This document shows positions 56,272 to 64,000 of a stretch of DNA of 64,000 nucleotides, in pieces. Source of the DNA: Comamonadaceae bacterium (lineage in GTDB: Bacteria; Pseudomonadota; Gammaproteobacteria; Burkholderiales; Burkholderiaceae_C); NCBI GenBank assembly GCA_947454955.1, contig CANGLW010000013.1, forward strand, positions 1 through 64,000. Reading direction: 5' to 3'. The translations under genes and the position numbers were made by a program. The notes under the pieces are model-generated. The model did not search any database and had not been told where the DNA came from. It saw nothing but the letters and a program-made list of their open reading frames with translations. How positions within the stretch are numbered: position 1 is the stretch's first letter; the number at the start of each line of letters is the position of its first letter.

Positions 56272-57117
56272 TTGAGCTCTAGGACAGTTGTCGGCTGCGA
56301 TTTTTCCAGCCGGCCTTCACGTCAAAAACAAATCGTTGTAGCGCTCGGCGCCTTGAGTGGCGAGCGTTTGGTGCTCTCAAAACTAGAGCGCTACACCACC
56401 CTTGAAGATTGGCAGCAGTGGCTGCGCACCCCGGCCGATTGGGTGGGTGGCTTTGATTTACCCTTTGGTTTACCGCGCGAGTTGGTGCAAACCTTGGGTT
56501 GGCCCACCGACTGGGCCGCGTGCATGCAGCACTATGCATCGCTGACCCGCGAAGAGATCCGCGAGACCTTTGCTGCGTTTTGCAGTGCCCGGCCTGTGGG
56601 CGGTAAATTCGCCCACCGCGCCACGGACAAACCCGCAGGCTCCAGCCCCTCGATGAAATGGGTCAACCCACCCGTGGCGTACATGCTGCACGCGGGCGTG
56701 CCTGCCCTCATGGATGCGGGCATTCACTTGCCCGGTTTGTGGGCAGGTGCTGCTGACAACCGCGATAACTCAGGCCAGGCGCGCCGTGTGGGCTTAGAGG
56801 CTTACCCCGGATTGCTGGCGCGTGAGGTGCTGGGTGCGCGCAGCTACAAGAGCGATGACCGCGCCAAGCAAACGCCTGAGCGTCTGATTGCCCGCAAAGA
56901 CCTGATCACCGCGCTTGAACATGGCCAGACCCGTTTGGGCCTGCGCCTCAAACTCAGCCACGCGCAACGCGACCACTTGATTGACGACGCCAGTGGCGAC
57001 GCGCTCGATGCGGTGCTGTGCATGGTGCAGGCCGCGTGGGCCAGCCAACAAGGCGCGCCCTGGTATGGCTTGCCGCCTGACCTGGACCCCTTAGAAGGTT
57101 GGATTGTGAGCGCTTGA
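56272..57117 (+). CDS. DUF429-like protein (TTG start)
   Basis: VVGCDFSSRPSRQKQIVVALG; GLEAYPGLLAREVLG; DDASGDALDAVLCMVQAAW. Confidence 0.75.
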   Translation: MSSRTVVGCDFSSRPSRQKQIVVALGALSGERLVLSKLERYTTLEDWQQWLRTPADWVGGFDLPFGLPRELVQTLGWPTDWAACMQHYASLTREEIRETFAAFCSARPVGGKFAHRATDKPAGSSPSMKWVNPPVAYMLHAGVPALMDAGIHLPGLWAGAADNRDNSGQARRVGLEAYPGLLAREVLGARSYKSDDRAKQTPERLIARKDLITALEHGQTRLGLRLKLSHAQRDHLIDDASGDALDAVLCMVQAAWASQQGAPWYGLPPDLDPLEGWIVSA

Positions 57118-57171
57118 GCACCCGCCGTTTTGGCGCTGAGCTTTAAGCGAACGTCGGTGAATGCCAACCGA

Positions 57172-57879
57172 TCAATGCAGATCGGTCGAAGCCCTGAACT
57201 CGATGGTCGAGGCGCTGAGGTACTGCTGCGCGGCGTCGTGCGTGCTCAAGGCGCTGAGGTAGCGGCTGTCCACACAAATGCAATTGCCACCGCGGCTTTG
57301 TGCGGCCAGCAACTGGGCCAACACACGCGCCATCCACACACTCACCTCCGAGCGCACCCACAAAGGTGCAAAGGCCGCGCCAATGCTGGCGGTGAGCGGC
57401 TGGGTGAGTTGGGGGTGTTGCAGGTCTTGCACCATCAGCTGCAAACGCTGGGTCACCTCCAGGCCATGGTCGGCCTGGCAGTCGTGCAAGACCACACCAA
57501 ACACCTGGTGGTCGATCAAGCCCACACGGTCTTGCGGGCGCAGGCTGGCGCACAAGGCTTGGCCCATGTGCTGCAGGACCTGGCCATGACCCGCGTCTAA
57601 GCGATCGGGTTGCAACATGATCATCATGGAACTCTCGCCGGACCGGGCGACCCAGTCGATCTCCTGATGCACCATGTCCAAAAAACCACGTTGGCTCAGC
57701 AGCGAGACGGGCGCACTGACCTGCGGGCGCAACGCTTCCCCGGACGGCTGAGGCGCCGTCTCAAGTTGGGGGCGTACGTCATCGGTCTGCATGGTTGGGA
57801 CGTTGTTGTCCAATCCATTGTCTGAGTCCTTGAGCGGTCCTAGTCCCGCATAAACCCTCAAATACACACCTAATCCCAA
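57172..57879 (-). CDS. Degenerate GGDEF-domain protein
   Basis: GGDEF-fold pattern (FLDMVHQEIDWVARSGESSMMIMLQPDRLD, LRPQDRVGLIDHQVFGVVLHDC, LTASIGAAF), with the GGDEF tetrad replaced; exact start uncertain (57879 or 57792). Confidence 0.65.
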   Translation of the reverse strand: MGLGVYLRVYAGLGPLKDSDNGLDNNVPTMQTDDVRPQLETAPQPSGEALRPQVSAPVSLLSQRGFLDMVHQEIDWVARSGESSMMIMLQPDRLDAGHGQVLQHMGQALCASLRPQDRVGLIDHQVFGVVLHDCQADHGLEVTQRLQLMVQDLQHPQLTQPLTASIGAAFAPLWVRSEVSVWMARVLAQLLAAQSRGGNCICVDSRYLSALSTHDAAQQYLSASTIEFRASTDLH

Positions 57880-57891
57880 GGTTTATGCTGC

Positions 57892-58557
57892 ATGTTTGAC
57901 GCTTCGCAAGCCCTTTTGACCATGAGCCCACAGCGGCGCGGCTTTCTCTCCCTCATCCTGGCGCGCGCGCTGTGTTGGCTCTGTGCGTGGAGCTTGATGT
58001 CCTCTGCGCAGGCACAAATCGCTGGGCAACCATCATGGCCAGGGCGCGTGACCTGGGTGAGCGATGGCGATACGGTGTGGGTGCAAGACAATGTGGGTGC
58101 CACCCACAAAGTGCGCTTGTTGGGCATCGACGCCCCAGAAATTTGCCAGGACCATGGTCATGCCGCCAAAGAAGCCCTGCAACAGTTGTTGATGGGCCAC
58201 CACGTGACGGTGCAGGGCCAGCAGTTGGACGACTACGGCCGTTTGCTGGCGCGCCTGTACATCACCCCTGCCGCCTCAGGTCAGCCATCGCAACGGGAGG
58301 GGCAAGAGGTGCCGGCCGCACTGCCGGGGGAGCTGTTGGGGGCTAAGGCTGGCACCCAAGACGTGGGTCGCTGGATGGTGCAGCGCGGCCACGCCTGGTC
58401 TTACCGTTACCGCAACGACCCAGGCCCTTATGTGCAAGACGAGCAGGGCGCGCGAGCGGCTGGTTTAGGTTTGTTTGCGGCTGGTCGAGCGCAGCGCCCT
58501 AGGGATTTTCGACGTCACCATGGGCCTTGTCATGAGCCCTGGGTGCCGCACAGCTAG
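57892..58557 (+). CDS. Thermonuclease (SNase-like) family protein
   Basis: WPGRVTWVSDGDTVWVQDNVGATHKVRLLGIDAPEICQDHGHAAKEAL; MVQRGHAWSYRYR. Confidence 0.9.
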   Translation: MFDASQALLTMSPQRRGFLSLILARALCWLCAWSLMSSAQAQIAGQPSWPGRVTWVSDGDTVWVQDNVGATHKVRLLGIDAPEICQDHGHAAKEALQQLLMGHHVTVQGQQLDDYGRLLARLYITPAASGQPSQREGQEVPAALPGELLGAKAGTQDVGRWMVQRGHAWSYRYRNDPGPYVQDEQGARAAGLGLFAAGRAQRPRDFRRHHGPCHEPWVPHS

Positions 58558-58561
58558 GGTT

Positions 58562-59314
58562 TCAGTGCGCTTGTCCGCACACCGGACAGGTCGGGTTGCG
58601 CGGCAGGCGCACCTCTGAGAAGCTCATGTCGCGACCATCGAGCATGGTCAGCGTGCCGGCCCGCGTGGTGCCCGCGCCGCTCAGAACCTTCAAGGCTTGC
58701 GCGGCTTGCATGGTGCCGATGATGCCCACCAGTGGTGCAAACACGCCCATGGTGGCGCACAGGGTTTCTTGCACACCTTCGTCGGGCGGGAACACGCAGG
58801 CATAGCAAGGCGAGGCTGCGTCGCGCGGGTCGTACACCGCCAACTGCCCATCAAAACGAATGGCTGCACCTGAGACCAGCGGCTTGCGGTGTTTCACGCA
58901 GGCCGCATTGACCGCGTGGCGGGTTTTGAAGTTGTCGCAGCAGTCCAGCACCACATCGGCTTGGGCCACCAGATCGTCGAGCAGCGCCGCATCGGCGCGT
59001 TGCTGCACGCCACTCACCCGCACCTCGGGGTTGATGGCGGCCACAGCGGCAGCGGCTGACTGCACCTTGGGCAGGCCCACGCGGTCCATGGTGTGTGCCA
59101 CTTGGCGCTGCAAATTGGTCATGTCCACCACATCGTCGTCCACCAGGGTGATGTGCCCAACACCGGCCGAGGCCAGGTAAAGCGCCACCGGTGAACCCAA
59201 GCCGCCTGCGCCAATCACCAACGCATGACCGGCCAAGATGCGCTCTTGGCCTTCAATACCCACCTCGTTGAGCAAGATGTGGCGCGAGTAGCGCAGCAGT
59301 TGGTCGTCGTTCAT
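58562..59314 (-). CDS. moeB: HesA/MoeB/ThiF family adenylyltransferase
   Basis: RYSRHILLNEVGIEGQERILAGHALVIGAGGLGSPVALYLASAGVGHITLVDDD; CYACVFP and CPVCG zinc pairs. Confidence 0.94.
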   Translation of the reverse strand: MNDDQLLRYSRHILLNEVGIEGQERILAGHALVIGAGGLGSPVALYLASAGVGHITLVDDDVVDMTNLQRQVAHTMDRVGLPKVQSAAAAVAAINPEVRVSGVQQRADAALLDDLVAQADVVLDCCDNFKTRHAVNAACVKHRKPLVSGAAIRFDGQLAVYDPRDAASPCYACVFPPDEGVQETLCATMGVFAPLVGIIGTMQAAQALKVLSGAGTTRAGTLTMLDGRDMSFSEVRLPRNPTCPVCGQAH

Positions 59315-59359
59315 GGCGCAAGCGCTTGCACGTGAGGCGGGGCCAGCCCGCTCACGCGC

Positions 59360-60796
59360 TCAGTTGTCCTTGGGCTCGTCTTTGCGTTCGGTTTGGGTCT
59401 TGCTGACCACCACCGGTTGGCCCTTGAGTTTGTTCAGGGCCTGTTGCAACTGGAAGTCTTTGTCGCTGCCGAACTCGGGCAGTTTGCGGTCGGTTGGCGG
59501 TTTCTTGGCGTCTTCTTCGAGTTTCTTCAGCGCGGCTTCGCGGGCTTTCTCACGGGCCTCGTCTTTTTGCTCGACGTTCTGGCCGCTGCTCAAATGTTTC
59601 TCCAGATCCGCCTCACGGGTGCGCAGCACCGAGAACAAATTGCCTTCCAGGGTCTCATCCACCATCACATCGGGCACGATGCCACGGGCCTGGATGGACT
59701 TGCCATTCGGTGTGTAGTAGCGCGCGGTGGTGATCTTCAAACCAGTGTCCGGGCCGAGCGGACGCACGGTTTGCACCGAGCCCTTGCCAAAGGTTTGGCT
59801 GCCCATGATGACCGCACGTTTGTGGTCTTGCAGGGCACCGGCCACGATCTCGCTGGCCGAGGCCGAGCCTTCGTTCACCAGCACCACCAGGGGAATGCTC
59901 TTCATGAGCGCGGGCAACTTGCGCAGCGGGTCGCTGGTGCCGGGACGGCGGTAGTACTCAGGTGCAGCTTTGTAAACCGCTTTGCTGGACTCCAGCTGGC
60001 CGTTGGTGGACACCACCGTCACGTTCTCGGGCAAGAACGCGGCAGAAATCGCCACCGCCGCATCGAGCAAGCCACCGGGGTCGTTGCGCAAATCAAGCAC
60101 CAGGCCTTTGAGGTTGGGTTCTTGCTTGAGGATCTCTTCAACCTTGCGGGCAAAGTCATCCACCGTGCGTTCCTGGAACTGGCTCAAGCGCACCCAGCCG
60201 TAACCGGGCTCGATGAGCTTGCCCTTGACCGACTGGGTTTTGATTTCTTCACGCACGATGGTCACCGGGAAAGTGCGGCCTTCGTCTTTGCGGAAGATGG
60301 TGAGTTGCACCTTGGTGTTGGGCTCGCCGCGCATGCGCTTGACGGCTTCATTGAGCGTTAAGCCCTTCACCGCAGTGTCGTCAATCTTGGTGATCAGATC
60401 GTTGGTTTTCAAGCCAGCGCGAAACGCGGGCGAACCTTCGATGGGCGACACCACCTTGACCAAACCGTCTTCCTGGGTGATCTCAATGCCCACGCCTACA
60501 AAGCGGCCCGAAGTGCCTTCACGGAATTCTTTGAATGTTTTTTTGTCAAAGTAGACCGAGTGAGGGTCCAGGCTGGAGACCATGCCCGAGATCGCGTCGG
60601 TGATGAGTTTTTTCTCATCGACCTGTTCCACATAGTCAGACTTGACCATGCCAAAGACAGCCGCGAACTGCTGCAGCTCTTCCAGCGGCAACGGTGCCAG
60701 GCTGCCGCGTGCCACGGTTTGCAGCGACACCGTGGTGAGCACGCCCGCCATGGCGCCCACGGAAATCCAGCCGGCAATTTTCAATTTCTGACCCAT
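59360..60796 (-). CDS. ctpA: S41 family C-terminal processing peptidase
   Basis: FVGVGIEITQEDGLVKVVSPIEGSPAFRAGLKTNDLI PDZ; VLVNEGSASASEIVAGALQDHKRAVIMGSQTFGKGSVQ Ser/Lys site; ATG at 60796. Confidence 0.95.
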   Translation of the reverse strand: MGQKLKIAGWISVGAMAGVLTTVSLQTVARGSLAPLPLEELQQFAAVFGMVKSDYVEQVDEKKLITDAISGMVSSLDPHSVYFDKKTFKEFREGTSGRFVGVGIEITQEDGLVKVVSPIEGSPAFRAGLKTNDLITKIDDTAVKGLTLNEAVKRMRGEPNTKVQLTIFRKDEGRTFPVTIVREEIKTQSVKGKLIEPGYGWVRLSQFQERTVDDFARKVEEILKQEPNLKGLVLDLRNDPGGLLDAAVAISAAFLPENVTVVSTNGQLESSKAVYKAAPEYYRRPGTSDPLRKLPALMKSIPLVVLVNEGSASASEIVAGALQDHKRAVIMGSQTFGKGSVQTVRPLGPDTGLKITTARYYTPNGKSIQARGIVPDVMVDETLEGNLFSVLRTREADLEKHLSSGQNVEQKDEAREKAREAALKKLEEDAKKPPTDRKLPEFGSDKDFQLQQALNKLKGQPVVVSKTQTERKDEPKDN

Positions 60797-60875
60797 ATGT
60801 GTGACCTCTGAGGCCCAATATACACGCTGCTGGGCAGCGCGTGTGTGGGCCTGGTAAAAACCTTGTTGTCTGGCC

Positions 60876-61619
60876 TCAGGCTTTGCCTTGCGCAGCCACT
60901 GCCGCAGCGGCTTTGGCCACCGCTTGGGCGTCGCCCAGGTAGTAGTGGCGCAGGGGTTTGAGCTCCGCGTCCAACTCATACACCAGCGGGGTGCCGTTGG
61001 GGATGTTCAGGCCCACGATGGCCTCGTCCGACACATCGTCCAGGTACTTGATGAGCGCGCGGATCGAGTTGCCGTGCGCGGCCACGACCACACGCTTGCC
61101 GGCCTTGATGGCAGGGGCCATGGACTCGTTCCAAAAGGGCAGCACGCGCGCCACCGTGTCTTTGAGGCACTCGGTCAGGGGCATTTGCTCGGGCGTGAGC
61201 TTGGCGTAGCGGCGGTCACCTTTTTCGCAGCGCGGGTCATTGGCTTCCAGCGCCGGGGGCGGCACGTCGTAGCTGCGACGCCACACCAAGACCTGGTCGT
61301 CCCCGTACTGCTTGGCCACCTCGGCTTTGTTCAGGCCTTGCAGGGCGCCGTAATGACGCTCATTGAGGCGCCAGGTGTTGACCACCGGCAGCCAGGTGCG
61401 GTCCATCTCGTCGAGGGTGTGCCACAGGGTGCGGGTGGCGCGCTTGAGCACGCTGGTGTAGGCCAGGTCGAAGTCGTAGCCTTCGGCTTTGAGCAAGCGA
61501 CCGGCGTTTTTCGCCTGGTCCACCCCGGTGGGAGTGAGGTCCACATCGGTCCAGCCGGTGAAGCGGTTGTCCAGGTTCCAGGTTGATTCACCGTGGCGGA
61601 TGAGCACAAGTTTGTACAT
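60876..61619 (-). CDS. gpmA: 2,3-bisphosphoglycerate-dependent phosphoglycerate mutase
   Basis: [46 protein letters not shown]. Confidence 0.97.
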   Translation of the reverse strand: MYKLVLIRHGESTWNLDNRFTGWTDVDLTPTGVDQAKNAGRLLKAEGYDFDLAYTSVLKRATRTLWHTLDEMDRTWLPVVNTWRLNERHYGALQGLNKAEVAKQYGDDQVLVWRRSYDVPPPALEANDPRCEKGDRRYAKLTPEQMPLTECLKDTVARVLPFWNESMAPAIKAGKRVVVAAHGNSIRALIKYLDDVSDEAIVGLNIPNGTPLVYELDAELKPLRHYYLGDAQAVAKAAAAVAAQGKA

Positions 61620-61751
61620 AGCTAGGTCCAGAAGTTTCAATAGGGGGCTGCGCCTTCAAGGCTTTGGCAGGTGTTTTTGCAGGTCTTGATGCAGCGTTTA
61701 ACCCGACATTCTAAAATCTCAGGCTTTGCTGCTCAAAACCCAAGGATCCTT

Positions 61752-62156
61752 GTGAAATTTCTTATCGACAACTGGACACTGCTCTTGATCGCTTTGTCCT
61801 CCGGTGGCTTGTTGCTTTGGCCGGTCATCAAGGGTGCCGGCCCGGGTCTGAGCCCCTCGGCCGCGGTGCTGCAGATCAACCGCGACAAGGCGGTGGTGGT
61901 TGATGTGGGTGATGCCGCCGAGTACGCGGCCGAGCACATCGGTGCGTCCAAACACGTGTCGCTCGCGGAAATCAAGGCCAAGTTGCCTGAGGTGGTCAAG
62001 TCCAAAGACACGCCCATCATTTTTGTGTGCCCCAAGGGCATGCGCTCGAAAACCGCGGCCAGCCTGGCCAAAGACATGGGCTACACCCGTGCCGATGTGC
62101 TGTTTGGCGGCATGGTGGCCTGGAAAGAAGCCGGCCTGCCCACCGATAAAGCCTGA
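61752..62156 (+). CDS. Membrane-anchored rhodanese-like protein (GTG start)
   Basis: N-terminal TM plus INRDKAVVVDVGDAAEYAAEHI; FVCPKGMRSKTAASLAKDMGY. Confidence 0.9.
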   Translation: MKFLIDNWTLLLIALSSGGLLLWPVIKGAGPGLSPSAAVLQINRDKAVVVDVGDAAEYAAEHIGASKHVSLAEIKAKLPEVVKSKDTPIIFVCPKGMRSKTAASLAKDMGYTRADVLFGGMVAWKEAGLPTDKA

Positions 62157-62230
62157 TTGGCCTGATTGACTGGCCTGATTCACCAAGCCTGATTTTTTAG
62201 TTTTTTATTTTTTCCACCGAAAGTCCCGCC

Positions 62231-62491
62231 ATGCAAGCCGTCAAGATGTACACCACCGCTGTCTGCCCTTACTGCATCCGTGCCAAACAGGTGCTCAAAG
62301 CCAAGGGCGTTGAGGTGATCGAAGAAATCCGCATCGACACCGACCCGGCTGCGCGCGAAATCATGATGAGCACCACCGGGCGCCGCACCGTGCCGCAGAT
62401 TTTCATTGGCGACACGCATGTGGGTGGCTGCGACGACCTGATGGCTCTAGACGGGCGCGGCGGCCTGGTGCCCCTGCTGCAAGGCGCCTGA
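62231..62491 (+). CDS. grxC: Glutaredoxin 3
   Basis: VKMYTTAVCPYCIRAKQVLKAKG; RRTVPQIFIGDTHVGGCDDLMAL. Confidence 0.96.
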   Translation: MQAVKMYTTAVCPYCIRAKQVLKAKGVEVIEEIRIDTDPAAREIMMSTTGRRTVPQIFIGDTHVGGCDDLMALDGRGGLVPLLQGA

Positions 62492-62623
62492 GCGACAAGC
62501 TGCCCTGCACTTGCGTGGGGTGGCTGGGCCAGACGCATTAAGATGCCCCCTGATTTCCGAAGATTCCCCTGTCCCGCCGCGCAATAACGCGCGCGGGTTT
62601 TTGATGATTGATTGAGAGACCCC

Positions 62624-63070
62624 ATGGCTGACCAGCAAGACCCCGTGTTCCAAATTCAACGCGTTTACCTCAAAGAGGCTTCGCTGGAGCAACCCAATTC
62701 CCCCGCCATCCTGGCTGAGCAAGAAAGCCCGTCGGTGGACATTCAGCTGGGTGTGGAAGGCGCGCCGGTCACCGACGGTATTTTCGAAGTGGTGGTCACC
62801 GCCACCGTGCACACCAAGATCAAAGACAAAACCGTGTTTTTGGTGGAAGTGCGCCAGGGCGGTATTTTTGAAATCCGCAACATCCCGCAAGACCAGATGG
62901 GTCCCATCATGGGCATCGCCTGCCCGCAGATTGTGTACCCCTACTTGCGCGCCAATGTGGCCGACATCGTGCAGCGCGGCGGCTTCCCGCCGGTGCACTT
63001 GTCGGAAATCAACTTCCAGGCCATGTACGAGCAGCAGCAAGCCGACGCTGCCGCCCAGCAGGTTCAATAA
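62624..63070 (+). CDS. secB: Protein-export chaperone SecB
   Basis: [77 protein letters not shown]. Confidence 0.97.
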   Translation: MADQQDPVFQIQRVYLKEASLEQPNSPAILAEQESPSVDIQLGVEGAPVTDGIFEVVVTATVHTKIKDKTVFLVEVRQGGIFEIRNIPQDQMGPIMGIACPQIVYPYLRANVADIVQRGGFPPVHLSEINFQAMYEQQQADAAAQQVQ

Positions 63071-63119
63071 TGCCTGTAGGCATTACCCCTGTTGGTGATG
63101 CCGCTATTCAAACCATAGC

Positions 63120-64000
63120 ATGAAGATTCTGGTCGTCGGCGCAGGTGCTTGGGGAACCGCCCTGGCCATCAGCGCGGCGCACCAGCACAGCGTCTCGCTC
63201 TGGAGTCGCGATGCCATGCAAGCCGCGGCCATGCAAGCCGCGCGTGAGAACGCCCGCTACTTGGCGGGTCAGTCTTTTCCCTCTGGCCTGAACGTGGTGC
63301 ACGGCGCAGATAAGGCCACCTTGGCCACTCTGGCCAACGCGCACGAGCTGGTGATTGTGGCCACGCCCATGGCCGGTTTGCGCGAGGTGCTCACGCGCAT
63401 CGCCCACACCGCCACGCCAGTGGCCTGGTTGTGCAAAGGTTTTGAGCCCGTCCAAGGTTCTGCGCCTTTTGGGCTTTTGGCCCATGAAATTCAAGCCCAG
63501 GTTGCTCCTAACTTGATAGCTGGCGTGCTCAGTGGCCCGAGTTTTGCACAAGAGGTGGCGCGCGGCCAGCCCACCGCTTTGGTGGCCGCCAGCGCCCACA
63601 AAACCTTGCGCGATGTGCTGGTGCATGCCTTTCACAGCGCGAGCTTGCGGGTGTATGCCAACGACGACCTGGTGGGCGTTGAAGTGGGTGGCGCGGTGAA
63701 AAACGTGCTGGCCATTGCCACTGGTTTGTGCGATGGCCTGAACCTGGGTTTGAACGCTCGCGCAGCCCTCATCACCCGTGGCTTGGCTGAGATGACCCGC
63801 CTGGGGCTGGCCCTGGGCGCCAAGGCCGAGACCTTCATGGGTTTGTCAGGTTTGGGCGATTTGGTGCTGACCGCCACTGGCGACTTGAGCCGCAACCGCA
63901 AAGTGGGTTTGTGCCTGGCCCAAGGCATGACGCTTGAGCAGGCCGTTGCATCGCTGGGTCATGTGGCCGAAGGCGTTTACTGCGCGCGCACCGTGGTGCA
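63120..64000 (+). CDS. gpsA: Glycerol-3-phosphate dehydrogenase [NAD(P)+], truncated by window end
   Basis: Translated by eye: [30 protein letters not shown]...[20 protein letters not shown]...[23 protein letters not shown]; no in-window stop, hence missing from the ORF track. Confidence 0.95.
   Translation, partial: MKILVVGAGAWGTALAISAAHQHSVSLWSRDAMQAAAMQAARENARYLAGQSFPSGLNVVHGADKATLATLANAHELVIVATPMAGLREVLTRIAHTATPVAWLCKGFEPVQGSAPFGLLAHEIQAQVAPNLIAGVLSGPSFAQEVARGQPTALVAASAHKTLRDVLVHAFHSASLRVYANDDLVGVEVGGAVKNVLAIATGLCDGLNLGLNARAALITRGLAEMTRLGLALGAKAETFMGLSGLGDLVLTATGDLSRNRKVGLCLAQGMTLEQAVASLGHVAEGVYCARTVV

Noticed and set aside
63064-63080. Hairpin AATGCC-tgta-GGCATT after secB as terminator
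   Set aside because: Short stem and no following T tract; gpsA starts about 40 bp later, so operon readthrough is more likely

Overview
The 64 kb window looks like ordinary chromosomal DNA from a GC-rich betaproteobacterium, probably Burkholderiales/Comamonadaceae by gene content and order (inference, not searched). It is gene-dense, with about 60 recognisable CDSs. I saw no rRNA, tRNA, CRISPR array, transposase or prophage genes. Main blocks: (i) carbonic anhydrase, thiolase, acyl-CoA dehydrogenase, rhodanese, YchJ; (ii) a probable leucine/isovalerate-degradation operon (MCC beta, bioA, bioF, bioD, MCC alpha, HMG-CoA lyase, DUF1289, DsbA-family isomerase), preceded by a perfect 22-bp palindrome next to a -10-like box; (iii) an MHS-family transporter with a large loop insertion; (iv) a 1942-aa tandem (double) UvrA; (v) a well-formed SAH riboswitch upstream of ahcY-tlyA-metF; (vi) rplU-rpmA-obgE-proB; (vii) rppH/proS, grxD, prmC-prfA-hemA; (viii) a 1324-aa FAD/Fe-S/CCG fusion oxidoreductase; (ix) the ubiE-Tim44-like-ubiJ-ubiB region, aspS, nudB, clsB; (x) folE directly followed by a BLUF photoreceptor gene; (xi) a degenerate GGDEF protein; (xii) moeB-ctpA-gpmA and rhodanese-grxC-secB-gpsA (gpsA is cut by the window end and absent from the ORF track). 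The items most worth a second look are the biotin genes nested between the two subunits of a biotin enzyme, the folE-BLUF pair, the double UvrA, the riboswitch operon, a 28-bp tandem duplication between convergent genes, and a dispersed AT-rich imperfect palindrome that often sits on gene starts. I did not find a clear, wholly new multi-gene system. Function calls come from reading motifs by eye and were not checked against databases.
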